A DNA stretch of 64,000 nt from Streptomyces sp. SW4. Lineage in GTDB: Bacteria > Actinomycetota > Actinomycetes > Streptomycetales > Streptomycetaceae. The notes under the pieces were generated by a model that was given only the letters and a program-made list of their open reading frames with translations, searched no databases and was not told where the DNA came from. A program made the translations under genes and the position numbers. Positions 20,091-29,945 of this stretch are shown here, in pieces. Every line of letters begins with the position of its first letter. The first letter of the stretch is position 1. The stretch lies in assembly GCA_003248315.1 (NCBI GenBank), contig QKWM01000004.1, positions 2,663,001 to 2,727,000 on the forward strand, in the 5' to 3' direction.

Positions 20091-21301
20091 ATGTCCACCC
20101 GCACCTACCGATCCCTCTTCCGCACGCCGGAGTTCACGCCGCTCTTCCTCTCCTCCTCCACGCACACCGCGGCGCGGACCGTCAGCGGACTGGCCCTCGC
20201 CACCCTCGTGTTCCGGGCGACCGACTCGCCGCTGCTGTCGGCGCTGAGCATGTTCGGCCCGTCGCTGGCCCAGGTCGTCGGTGCGACGCTGCTGCTGTCC
20301 GGCGCGGACCGGCTGCCGCCGCGGGCGACCCTGGCCGGTATCTCCCTCGCCTTCGCCGCCACGACCGCCACGCTGGCGCTGCCCGGCCTGCCGATCGGCG
20401 CGATGTTCGCCGTGATACTCCTCCAGGGCCTGGTCGCCTCGCTGGGCGGCGGGGTCCGCTGGGGGCTGCTCAACGAGATCCTGACCAAGGACGGCTATCT
20501 CCTGGGCCGGTCGGTCTTCAACATGATGAACGGCGTCATGCAGATCGCGGGCTACGCGACCGGCGGCGTCCTCGTGACCCTGCTCCCGCCGCGGGTCTGC
20601 CTGCTGCTCGGCGCCTGCCTGTACGGTGCCGCGGCGGTCGGCATACGGCTCGGCCTGACCCGGCGCCCGCCCCGGACCACGGGCCGCCCGTCGGTCGCGG
20701 CGACCTGGCGCGCCAACGCCACGCTCTTCTCCGCCCGCCCCCGCCGCCACGTCTACCTGGCGCTGTGGATCCCCAACGGCCTGATCGTCGGCTGCGAGTC
20801 GCTCTTCGTCTCCTACGACCCCGGGCCGCGGGCACCCTGTTCGCCTGCGCCGCGCTGGGCATGCTGGCCGGCGACGTGATCGTCGGCCGCCTGCTCCCGC
20901 CCCGGCTGCGCCCGCGCCTGGGCATTCCGCTGCTGCTGCTCCTCGCGACGCCGTACCTGTTCTACGCCCTCCACCCGCCCCTGCCGGTCGCCGCCGCCTT
21001 GGCCTGCCTGGCCTCGGCCGGCTTCGCCGCGAGCCTGGTCCAGCAGGAACGCCTGGTCGCCCTCACGCCCGGCAGCCTCTCCGGCCACGCCCTCGGCCTG
21101 CACTCCGCCGGCATGCTCACGATGCAGGGCGTCGCAGCGGCCCTGGCCGGCACCATCGCCCAGGCGACCTCCCCCGCCACGGCGATGACGGCCATGGCGC
21201 TCGCCTCCCTGACGGCGACCCTGACCCTGGCGACGAGAAGCCGCCTCACCGCCGACGGCGGCCTCCTCCCCCACCGCTCTACCACCCCCCACCCGACCTG
21301 A
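20091..21301 (+). CDS. MFS transporter, ArsR-linked (one frameshift)
   Basis: About 403 codons with 10-12 hydrophobic helices. The N-terminal RTYRSLFRTPEFTPLFLSS and TVSGLALATLVFRATDSPLLSALSMFG resemble MFS exporters found next to ArsR regulators in Streptomyces. The frame shifts near 20820, and the C-terminal half (AGTLFACAALGMLAGDVIVGR) continues in the next frame. ATG 20067 is an alternative start, 8 codons earlier; neither has a convincing ribosome site. The substrate is unknown; drug or metabolite export is an inference from the family. Confidence 0.82.
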
Positions 21302-21350
21302 CCCGGCCCGCCCCGAGCCCGGGCGGCACGGGGCACCCCGGCGCCGGGGG

Positions 21351-21592
21351 TCACCCCCGCCCGTTCCTCCCGCCCACCCCCCGCCCGGCCCAGGCCCGGC
21401 CGCCCCAACGGGCCAGCGCGCCCACCACGAGGGACACCACGATCGCGCCCGCGTCGATCACATGCGGCAGGCCGGGAAAGAACGCGAAGAAGGCGAGGCT
21501 CCCGAGAAACCCCACGCCGAACCCGACGATCCCCCGACCCGCAACCGCCCCTCCCGCCGCCGCTCCACTCGCTGTTCCTGCTGCTCGACCAT
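21351..21592 (-). CDS. small two-helix membrane protein (one frameshift)
   Basis: From ATG 21592 a charged start (MVEQQEQRVERRREGR) leads, after a one-base loss in a G run near 21530, into two hydrophobic helices: IVGFGVGFLGSLAFFAFFPG and IDAGAIVVSLVVGALARWGG. The frame ends at TGA 21351-21353. The span is one base short of a whole number of codons, as a single deletion predicts. No family is recognised. Confidence 0.45.
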
Positions 21593-21599
21593 GCTCGGC

Positions 21600-22064
21600 T
21601 CACTTCGTGATGTGGTGACACTGGCTCACGCGGCGCACCCCATTGACGAAGAGGTGCGCACACGCCTTGCCATAACGAGGCAGACGCTGAGGGGAGTTGT
21701 TCCGCATCGGGTCGATCTTGCATTCCCTGTGGGTCCTGCCGCGTGAGGTCCGGTACGTACGGTTGTTGGTGTCGGCGTAGGTGAAGTCGATGCGCCAGTT
21801 GCAGAAGCCGCTCGTGAGGGCACCGGTGAAAGCACAGTCGACGCCGGCGTTCTGATAGGTGATCTTCCGGCCGCTGCCCCGGATGACGTGCGTGAACATG
21901 CAGCCCGTCGGCACCTTCATGGTCACGCCGCCCACGCTGTACTCGAAGGTGCGCACCGGAGTCGATCCGACAGCGGTGGCGTGGGCGGCCGCCGGCGCCG
22001 CCAGAACGGCGGCGGCAGTGACCGCGAGACCGGTGACGACGTGCGCGACATGTCGCAGGACCAT
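21600..22064 (-). CDS. secreted six-cysteine protein, function unknown
   Basis: 154 residues. A Sec signal peptide (VTGLAVTAAAVLAAPAAAHA) is probably cleaved near residue 30. The mature domain has exactly six cysteines (GCMF, DCAF, FCNW, ECKI, ACAH, QCHH), consistent with three disulphides. It also has basic patches near the C-terminus (RTSRGRTHRECK). It is small, secreted and without a recognised family. Codon use is slightly less GC-biased than in its neighbours. The frame is intact. Confidence 0.75.
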   Translation of the reverse strand: MVLRHVAHVVTGLAVTAAAVLAAPAAAHATAVGSTPVRTFEYSVGGVTMKVPTGCMFTHVIRGSGRKITYQNAGVDCAFTGALTSGFCNWRIDFTYADTNNRTYRTSRGRTHRECKIDPMRNNSPQRLPRYGKACAHLFVNGVRRVSQCHHITK

Positions 22065-22342
22065 GACACTCTCCCTGGTGATCGTCGGATAAGCACCAGG
22101 GAGAACGCCCGGGCCGGCGTCAGGTGTTGTGGGGGCGGGGGGGGTCCACCGGGATCGGTGATCATGGGAGCGCCGGGCTGACCGGTGGGGGCGGGCGGGG
22201 TGTGAACGATTGGGTCAAGGTGTGGCCGAGGGGGGTCTTCGGGGGTGACCCTTGCATAAGCTAAAGGACGGGACCAGGAGGACGCCCGAGCACTGTGCAC
22301 GACCGATGAGGGTGGCCCGCGAGCGCTGCGACCGGAGTAGGC

Positions 22343-23407
22343 ATGACCGCGAAGAAGTCGGCGCCCAGTGCCGTGGCGTTGGGCTGGATGCCCGTCGCGA
22401 CCATGACGGTCGTGGCCGTGGTGGACGTCGTCGCAGGGCCGGACGTGGGGTTCCTGCCGCTGGTGTCGCTGGGACCGGCGTTCGCCGGGCTGGTCGGCGG
22501 CTGGCGGCGTACGGCGCTGATCGGGCTGCTCGCCCTGCTCCTCTGTGTCGGCCTCGGCGTCTACAACGGCCTGTTCGACAACAGCCGCGGCTTCAGCGCC
22601 ATGGCGTCGGTGGCGGGCGTGACCGGCGTCGGCATCGCGGCGGCCGTCATGCGGTCCCGCCGGGAGGCGGAACTGGCCAGCGTCCGGTCGATCGCCGAGG
22701 TCGCCCAGCGCGTGCTGCTGCGCCCCGTGCCGCTGACCGCGGGCCCGTTGCAGGCCGCGGTGTCGTACACGTCGGCCGTCGCGGAGGCGCGGATCGGCGG
22801 CGATCTGTACGAGCTGGTGGCCTCACCGCACGGCGTCCGGGTCATCGTCGGCGACGTGCAGGGCAAGGGCCTCGCGGCCGTCGAGACGGCGGCCGTGGTC
22901 CTCGGAGCCTTCCGGGAGGCGGCGTACGACGAACCCGACCTGGTGCGACTCGGCGAGCGCCTCGAACGCAGCGTGGCCCGCGACCTGGACGACGAGAAGT
23001 TCGTCACCGCCATCCTCGCCGAGATCGGCACCGAAGGGTCGGCCGTCCTCCTCAACTACGGCCACCCGGCCCCCCTGCTCGTCCACCGGGACGGCACGGC
23101 CGACTTCCCGCAGCCACCCGCGTACGCCCTCCCCCTCGGTCTCGCGTCGCACGGCGGACCCGGTCCCGAGCCCCACCGCATCGACTTCACCCCCGGCGAC
23201 CAGCTCCTCCTGTACACCGACGGCGTCACGGAGGCCCGCGACCACGACGGCCGCTTCTACCCGCTGGCCGACCGGGTCCACCTGCTGAAGGACTCCGACG
23301 CCCACCGCGCCCTCGACGCCCTCCGCGAGGACCTCGTCCGTCACGCCGCCGGCCCGCACCACGACGACGCGGCGATGCTGCTGCTGCGCTACCAGGGGCA
23401 CCACTAG
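22343..23407 (+). CDS. membrane-anchored PP2C-type (SpoIIE/RsbU) phosphatase
   Basis: 354 residues with GGAG before ATG 22343. Four N-terminal membrane helices (about 10-105) are followed by a PP2C/SpoIIE domain. The motifs ARIGGDLYELV, VRVIVGDVQGKGLAAVETA, LNYGHPAPLLV, LLLYTDGVTEARDHDGRFYPL and HHDDAAMLLLRY supply the metal-binding aspartates. Such proteins dephosphorylate anti-anti-sigma factors in partner-switching pathways. No anti-sigma or STAS gene adjoins it. The 3' end overlaps the convergent gene by 4 nt. Confidence 0.9.
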   Translation: MTAKKSAPSAVALGWMPVATMTVVAVVDVVAGPDVGFLPLVSLGPAFAGLVGGWRRTALIGLLALLLCVGLGVYNGLFDNSRGFSAMASVAGVTGVGIAAAVMRSRREAELASVRSIAEVAQRVLLRPVPLTAGPLQAAVSYTSAVAEARIGGDLYELVASPHGVRVIVGDVQGKGLAAVETAAVVLGAFREAAYDEPDLVRLGERLERSVARDLDDEKFVTAILAEIGTEGSAVLLNYGHPAPLLVHRDGTADFPQPPAYALPLGLASHGGPGPEPHRIDFTPGDQLLLYTDGVTEARDHDGRFYPLADRVHLLKDSDAHRALDALREDLVRHAAGPHHDDAAMLLLRYQGHH

Positions 23408-24077
23408 GGGAGCGGGCCGTCGTCCGGGACCTCCGCCTCGGCGAGGCGCTCGGCGATGTCGTCGGCCCACTCCTGCGCCCACCGCCGCAGGCCGGCCGCC
23501 GTCTCGCCGTCCAGCCCGCAGGCCGCGAACGCCCCGTCGTCGAGCCACTCGGCACCGGTCAGCCGCGACTGGAGATCGGCGAGGTCGAAGGCGTCCACCG
23601 CGTGCCGGCGGCCCAGTTCCTCCAGTTCGGCCCGGCTGCGCAGCCGGGAAGCGGCGTGCACGAGGACGAGGTCACGGGCGAGCCCGCGGTCCACGAGCGC
23701 CCGCACCCCGGTGCCGACGAGGTCCTCCAGCGACAGGACGGGACCGGCGTCCGAGGGCACCGGCGGCCCCCACAGCACCTCCTTCACCACGTCGACGACG
23801 AACCGCGCACCGCTCAACGGCTCCTCGACGACGAGCCGCGCCGCCAGCGGGTCCGTCTCCGCCGCCGCCACGCGCCACCCCCGCTCCTCCAGCCCGCGCC
23901 GCACCCCGCCGACGATCTCGGTCATCTCCGCGGAACTGTCCGAGGCGACGGTCACGCCCGGCCCGGGGTCCTCCACCAGCCCGTGCGCGCGGGCCGCCTG
24001 ACCGCCCGCCAGCAGCAGCCCGTACGCCGCCCCGCGGCGAGCAGATCGGCCGGCAGCCCCTGGGACGGCTCAGGCAT
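23404..24077 (-). CDS. AbiEii-type nucleotidyltransferase-fold protein lacking the catalytic DxD (one frameshift)
   Basis: Starts at ATG 24077. A base lost near 24030 shifts into YGLLLAGGQAARAHGLV, the glycine loop of the nucleotidyltransferase fold. The C-terminal LARDLVLVHAASRLRSRAELEELG and WAQEWADDIAERL match the Streptomyces AbiEii/AbiGii-like family. In active relatives the loop is followed by RPSQDLDFAT, with the metal-binding Asp pair. Here the equivalent reads DPGPGVTVAS, so both acids are lost. It may be a pseudoenzyme. No antitoxin gene is adjacent. About 224 codons. Confidence 0.65.
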
Positions 24078-24418
24078 AAGGGCGGAAGGGGAGGGTGAGG
24101 GTGAGCGGGAGGGGGAGAGGAAGGGGCGAGGGAGAGGGGTGGGGCTTCAGGGGGGCGGGGAGCCGTGGGCGTGCGCGGGCATGCGGGGATTATGGCGCGC
24201 AGGTCGACGGAGGACGACGCTCCGCCGACCGTTTTGTGCCGGAAGATGTACGCCGTCCCCACCGCACGTTCACGACCGCGCACGGAACAAGCCGACCTGC
24301 CGGCGGGTGGCGGGCCGCCGTCCCGCCCGCCGTCCCCGGGGCCCGGAACTGCCCGGACGGACGCGTGATCTGAAGCCCTCACGCTCGTCCTCCGCGCCCT
24401 GACCGGGCGTCGCCAGCA
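24078..24418. other. purine-rich spacer with G-runs
   Basis: Positions 24079-24165 carry a long purine tract on the + strand with many runs of three to five G, capable of G-quadruplex folding. The rest has no coding signal. Confidence 0.45.
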
Positions 24419-24447
24419 CCAACCGGCTCGCGAATTCGGCCGGTTGG
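24419..24447. promoter_or_regulatory. 9+9 inverted repeat upstream of a promoter
   Basis: CCAACCGGC and GCCGGTTGG are separated by 11 nt, ending 13 bp before the -35 box of the next promoter. It is a plausible operator or activator site for the downstream secreted protein. Confidence 0.45.
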
Positions 24448-24460
24448 CGACACCCGCCCG

Positions 24461-24490
24461 TTTACTCCCGCGAAAGCCCGCCCCTATCGT
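24461..24490 (+). promoter_or_regulatory. candidate promoter of the secreted protein gene
   Basis: TTTACT, 18 nt, TATCGT. This is near the Streptomyces housekeeping consensus and about 70 bp before the ATG at 24561. Confidence 0.5.
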
Positions 24491-24560
24491 GCGTGACCGA
24501 CCAACCCGGGTCCCCGCGACCCGCTCGACGGGGACCCGAAGCCATCGGACGGGGAGGATC

Positions 24561-25356
<796 letters not shown>

Positions 25357-25444
25357 TCAGACCCAGATCCAGGCCACGACCACGACCGCGACCCCGTCAC
25401 CGGCCCGGTCGCCGGCCCGGCCATCGCTTCGGAGGGGATGACGG

Positions 25445-26065
25445 ATGGACACCCGACCCGCCCGCCCGTCCCGGCGGTGGCCCGCCGCGGAATGGTGGGC
25501 GCCGCTGGTCGTGGACCTCGCGGCGATCCAGCGGGGCAGCGCCCCCTGGGACTGACCGTCCGCCGCGTCCTGCTCACCTGGTCCGTGCCGGCCGTCCGCT
25601 TCACGTGGCCGGACGGCACGGCCACCACACTCCGTCCCGACCCCGAGGCCGGACTCCCCGCCCTCCTCGGCACCCTGTCCGCGACCGGCCCGGCGGCGCT
25701 CCCGCCCCCGGCCACGCCGAGACCCACTGGGCTCCCGGACCCGAGGCCGAGCCCCTGCTGAAGTACGCCTGGCTCCTGGACGAACTCGGCACCAGCAGCG
25801 ACGCCTGGTACGCCTACGTCCCCGGGCCCGTCCACCTGCTGGAGATCCGCACCGACGGCACCGCCACGGCCGACGTCACCGCCGCCCGCCCGACCGCGGG
25901 GACGCGGTACGGGTACGGGTCCCCCTGGCCGGCCGGGGCGAGCCGACGGGCCTCGGGTACGCGGTGGCGGAACGCGTGGCGACGGCGGACGGGCCGTCAC
26001 CGGCGGACTCGGCGGAGACGATCGAGGGCCTGCCGGTCGCCGAGGTGCCTCTCGGCACGGCATGA
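25445..26065 (+). pseudogene. hypothetical protein, heavily frame-disrupted
   Basis: Four consecutive segments in changing frames read like one protein of about 206 residues. They are RPSRRWPAAEWWAPLVVDLA from ATG 25445, then VLLTWSVPAVRFTWPDGTATT, then LLKYAWLLDELGTSSDAWYAY (near 25750), and finally EPTGLGYAVAERVATADG and GLPVAEVPLGTA before TGA 26063-26065. Three indels in 620 bp is the highest density here, so this could be real decay rather than base-call error. The family is not recognised. Confidence 0.4.
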
Positions 26066-26158
26066 CTGGCGGATGAAATAGTTCCGGCTTCTACAACCCC
26101 ACAGGCTCTTCACGAGTCTCACACGCGTAATGCACACGCATGAGCCTCGGGGCCACGC

Positions 26159-26815
26159 ATGAACCAGCAGTACCCGCAGCAGCCGAACCAGCCCGGTCAG
26201 CCCGGCCAGCAGTACCCGCAGCAGCCCGGCCAGCCCGGCCAGCCCGGCCAGCCGTACCCGCCCCAGCAGCCGCAGCAGCTGGGGTACGGCGGTTACCCTC
26301 CCCAGCCCGGCTACGGCGGCCCGGTGCCGCAGCCGCCGAAGAAGCGCGGCGTCGGCAAGATCGCCGGCCTCGGCTGTGCCGGCGTCCTCGTGCTCGCCGT
26401 CATCGTCGGTGTGGCGAGCTCGGGCGGTGACGACTCGAACGACACGTCCGCCAAGGACAAGGCCGTCGCCGCCGACGCCGACCCGAAGGGCGAGAAGAAG
26501 GAGGGCGGCAAGGAGGAGCCCGCCAAGGAGAACAAGTCCCAGGCCGAGCAGTTCAAGGCGTGCGTGGCCGAGAAGGGCACGGACCCGGAGAAGGCGGCCG
26601 TCGAGCACGTCACGAAGGTGACCGGCGCCGACACGCGCAACGACATCCTCGACGCGGCCGAGGTGTACACCGACTTCACCGGCGGGCTCGTGGGCCCGCA
26701 CCAGGGCGACGGCAAGCTGATCGCCTCGGCGTTCGCCTCCTGCTACGAGTCGGACAACGGCCTGGTGACCGTGTACGACAAGGACGGCGAGATCCTGTCC
26801 AACGGCAACTACTGA
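26159..26815 (+). CDS. membrane protein with Pro/Gln/Gly-rich cytoplasmic repeats
   Basis: 218 residues. Residues 1-60 are tandem QYPQQPGQPGQPGQP-type repeats, then a basic stop (PKKRGVGK), one membrane helix (IAGLGCAGVLVLAVIVGVASS), a Lys/Glu/Asp-rich charged linker and an extracytoplasmic domain of about 95 residues. That domain has two cysteines (KACVAEKG and ASCYESDNG), probably disulphide-bonded. The architecture is common in actinobacterial cell-surface proteins of unknown function. The stop codon lies within a 20-bp tandem repeat. Confidence 0.75.
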   Translation: MNQQYPQQPNQPGQPGQQYPQQPGQPGQPGQPYPPQQPQQLGYGGYPPQPGYGGPVPQPPKKRGVGKIAGLGCAGVLVLAVIVGVASSGGDDSNDTSAKDKAVAADADPKGEKKEGGKEEPAKENKSQAEQFKACVAEKGTDPEKAAVEHVTKVTGADTRNDILDAAEVYTDFTGGLVGPHQGDGKLIASAFASCYESDNGLVTVYDKDGEILSNGNY

Positions 26816-26905
26816 CGCCCGACGCCAACTACTGACGCCCGACGGCAACTACTGACGCCTGACGCCCGACGGCGACGGCTGATGCCTGACGGCGACGGCT
26901 GACGC
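26806..26905 (+). repeat. 20-bp tandem repeats duplicating the gene's 3' end
   Basis: CAACTACTGACGCC, which includes the stop codon, occurs three times at a 20-bp period (26806, 26826, 26846). It then decays into GACGCCTGACGG-like copies to about 26905. This looks like replication slippage at a gene end. Confidence 0.7.
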
Positions 26906-26982
26906 CCGACGGCGACGGGCCGCCCACGAAGCCCGTGGGCGGCCCGCGCACGGCCCGTTCCCGCACCCGCGCCCGGCCTCGG

Positions 26983-28493
26983 TCAGGGGCGCGGCATCTC
27001 CTCGACCCGCTCCCCGCCGAGCAGGTACCGCGGCAGGTACGGCAGCCCCGTATCGACGGGGAACCCGGCGTCCCGGGCGAGGACGGCCAACGCCAGCGGG
27101 CCGAGCGCCACCCGGGCGCGCGGGGCCGCCGACCCGCCCCAGTAGGCGCCGTGTTCGGCGACGGCCTCGGCGAGGGTCTTGGCGAACGCGTCGTGATCCC
27201 GCGCGACGAGCCGGTGGAACAGCGCGACCGGCTGGTAGTCGATGGCGTTCACGAACTCGACCGGCGCGCGCGTCACATCGTCGGGACCGGACGTCCGCAT
27301 GGTCGCGAGGAGACTCTCCACGACCGTGTCCATGGACTCCCGCGGGGAGAAGTAGGCCCGCAGGGCGTCGATCCAGTGCAGGACGTACGCGTCCACGGAC
27401 GCGTCCTGCCGGAGCGCGTCACCGGGCGTCTCGCACAGCCGCCGGACGCGCTCCCCGTCCCGGCACACGATCGCCAGGTAGAGGGCGTCGAGCCAGCCGC
27501 GGGCGTCGGCGGGCGGCGCGGCGGGCACGGCCGGCAGCCGCCGGACGAGGTCCTCGCCGGGCCGGCAGTCCTGCGGCCGGGCCCCGGTGAACAGGGCGCA
27601 GCCGAGCTGTGCGGCGGTGCACCAGGCGTCCCACGTGTCGAGCCGCGCGGCCCCGGGTCGGCGGCGCAGCGGGCGTGGGCGAGGGCGACGGCGGAACCGA
27701 ACGCGTCGCCGGGTCCCGCGGCCGGGTCCTGCCCGAGCGCCGTCAGGGCGTCGGCCGTGGTGCGGGCGAGCCGGTCCGGGTCGGGAGCGGGCGCCTCGGC
27801 GGCGGCCCGGGTGGCGAGCCGGCCGGCGCCGTCGAGGCGGACCAGGCCCCGCATGAGGTCGAGCAGCCGCGCCGGCGGCCGGACGGAGAAGGTGCGGCTG
27901 TCCTCGTCGACGACCGTCAGCGACGTCAGGCCGCCGCGATGCCACCAGTAGACCCGTGGGGACAGCGCACCGGGGCCGTCCTGGAAGGCGCCGAGCGCGT
28001 AGGCGGCGAGGTGGTTCACGGCGTCGGCCACGGTGCCGTCGGCGAGCGGGTGGTACACCAGGTTGTGCCGGCTCGGCACGACGACCAGCGCACCGGCGTG
28101 CGGCAGCGACGCGCCGGTGACCTCGCGGACCGCGGCGGCCAGGAACAGGGCCTTGCTGCTCACGAAGTGGGAGTCGCCGTAGAAGGAGTGCAGCACCGTC
28201 CCCTCGCAGGGGATCTCCTCGTGCGTGACGGGGACGCGCATCAGGTTCTCGTACGCCGCCTGCCGTAGTTCCTCCCGGCCGCAGCGTTCCACGTCGGGGT
28301 CGGTGAGGATCCGTACCTCGCCGGGCAGGTCGAGGGCGTAGGCGAGGACGAGGCCGTCGGCGACGGGACGGGCGTAGCGCAGGGAGCCGGCGATGTCCGG
28401 GGTGAGCGCGTCGGCGGGCAGCAGCCGGGCGTGTGCGGCGCGCAGCAGGTCGTCGGCGTCGCCGGGGGCGCCGGGTACGGGTTCCGGGTTCAC
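26983..28493 (-). CDS. two-domain protein with C-terminal Imm49 immunity domain (one frameshift)
   Basis: Starts at GTG 28493. The N-terminal half, about 250 residues, carries ERCGREELRQAAYENLMRVP, GDSHFVSSKALFLAAAV and VYWWHRGGLTSLTVVDED. I do not recognise the family for certain; it loosely recalls DUF1444. After a base lost near 27640 the rest reads ARLDTWDAWCTAAQLGCALF, WLDALYLAIVCRDGERVRRLC, DYQPVALFHRLVARDHDAF and VALGPLALAVLARDAGFPVD, a clear match to Imm49, an immunity domain of polymorphic toxin systems. No toxin is adjacent, so it may be an orphan or a repurposed fusion. About 503 codons. Confidence 0.75.
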
Positions 28494-28595
28494 GGCGCCG
28501 ACTCTACGGAACCGGCCGCGCGGGGCGGTGGCGCCCCCGCCCGGGAACGGGGGCGCCGAGGCCGAACGAGCCTGCCGGGCAGGGCCGTTCGCGTA

Positions 28596-29568
28596 TCAGA
28601 CGAGGGCGTTCTTGTAGAAGATGCTGGACCGCCGGTCGCCCTCGACACCGCTGGCGAAGCCGAGGAAGAGGCGGGACTCGCCCGCGTCGGTGCGGTAGAT
28701 GGCGAGCCCCTCGGGCTCGCGGAAGGTCAGGGTGGAACCGGCCTTGGTGAGGGTCGGGCCCTGGGCGATGGCGCCGGTGTTGATGTTGATGCTGGTGAGG
28801 TAGGTGTTGCCCGGCTCCGGGTTGGAGGACGAGTAGGCGTTGCCCGTCATGAAGTACATGTACGAGCCGTAGAGCGTGTAGCCCTGCGGGGTGCCGGAGA
28901 TCGCGGGCGGGGTGAACCGGGCGACGGGGTTGCTGAAGTCGCCGCGGTCGGTGTCGGCCAGGTTGTAGACGGCGATGTGCTTGCCGCCGTCCTTGTGGTA
29001 GCGGACGATCATGCGGTTGTACACCGGGTCGATGGAGCACGTGTACTCGGTGGCCCGGAGACCGGCTGGAACCTGCCGAAGCTGGTGCTGGAGGAGTCGA
29101 GGGTGGCCCCGGCGGTGTACTTGATGTAGGCGAGCTTGCTGCCGTAGCCGTTGGCGTTGGCGTCCGACTCGATCCACAGGTAGCTGGAGCCGCCGCTCGG
29201 CCGGACGCCGAAGGCGACGCCGTGCCCGAAGCCGTTGAGGTGCATGTAGGAGACGTAGTTGCCGTGGAAGTCGAGCTCGCTTATGCACAGGTCCCCCGCC
29301 TCCTCCGTGCTGCCGGCCCGCTTCGCGGCGACGAACAGCCGCTTGTTGACCGAGTCGAAGGCGAAGCTCTGCTGGACGCGCTTGCTGTGCATGACCTTGT
29401 CGCGGAACAGGTCGTAGGACGGCTGCGACAGATCGAACCGCGGCGTCGACGGCACGGCCGCGGCCGCGCTCTGCGCCCCGTACCCGAGCCCGGCGGCGGC
29501 GAGCCCGACACCGACGCCGGTACGCAGCAGACCCCGACGGGTGAGGGTGGCGGGGAGTTGAGTTCCAT
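28596..29568 (-). CDS. Tat-exported TagC/P68-RBP-like beta-propeller protein (two frameshifts)
   Basis: ATG 29568 lies behind AGGAGA. A base lost near 29550 separates the start MELNSP from the Tat signal TLTRRGLLRTGVGVGLAAAG, ending AAAA near residue 40. The mature part (FDLSQPSYDLFRDKVMHSKR, QQSFAFDSVNKRLFVAAKR, GYTLYGSYMYFMTGNAYSSS, FREPEGLAIYRTDAGESRLF) matches propeller domains of phage P68 receptor-binding proteins and TagC-like proteins, thought to bind wall teichoic acid or carbohydrate. A second frame change is near 29065. About 324 codons. Confidence 0.75.
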
Positions 29569-29700
29569 GAAGTCTCCTGGGTTCGGTGAACGAAGCACCA
29601 GACCCTACGCACCCCCGCCGGCCGCCCTTTTCGGGGGGTGGGCCGTCGAGCGCGCCGGCGGCACCCCGCGCCCGTCCTCGCGGGGCGCGCCCGACGGCCG

Positions 29701-29923
29701 TCAGGACGGGTGAGGCGTGATGGTCACGGCCCGGTAGGCGTAGCCGTCCTGCCGGAAGCCGGGGCTTCCCACCGGAGGTCCACCCGCTGTCCCGGCGACA
29801 GGGTGCGGAACCCTTCCGTCTGGATGTGGGAGTAGTGCCCCAGCAACCCCCCGGCGTCTCCGGCGAGTCGAGCACCCCCCACCCCTCCTCTTCCCGCCAC
29901 TCGCGGACGATCGCGGTCACCAT
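29701..29923 (-). CDS. cold-shock-like small protein (two frameshifts)
   Basis: From ATG 29923 the protein reads MVTAIVREWREEEGWGVLDS, then shifts near 29855 into GHYSHIQTEGFRTLSPGQRV. It shifts again near 29770 into FRQDGYAYRAVTITPHPS and a stop. W-GWGVLDS, the HYSHI strand and FRTLSPGQRVDLRWE follow the cold-shock domain pattern, though the RNP motifs are weakly kept. It is probably a single-strand nucleic acid binder of about 74 residues. The length fits two lost bases. Confidence 0.6.
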
Positions 29924-29945
29924 GCGGAGACCCTAGCGGGGCGGG

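Noticed and set aside
23404..24077. Toxin-antitoxin pair with the PP2C gene
   Set aside because: The PP2C gene is convergent and encodes a membrane phosphatase, not an antitoxin; the nucleotidyltransferase also lacks catalytic acids.
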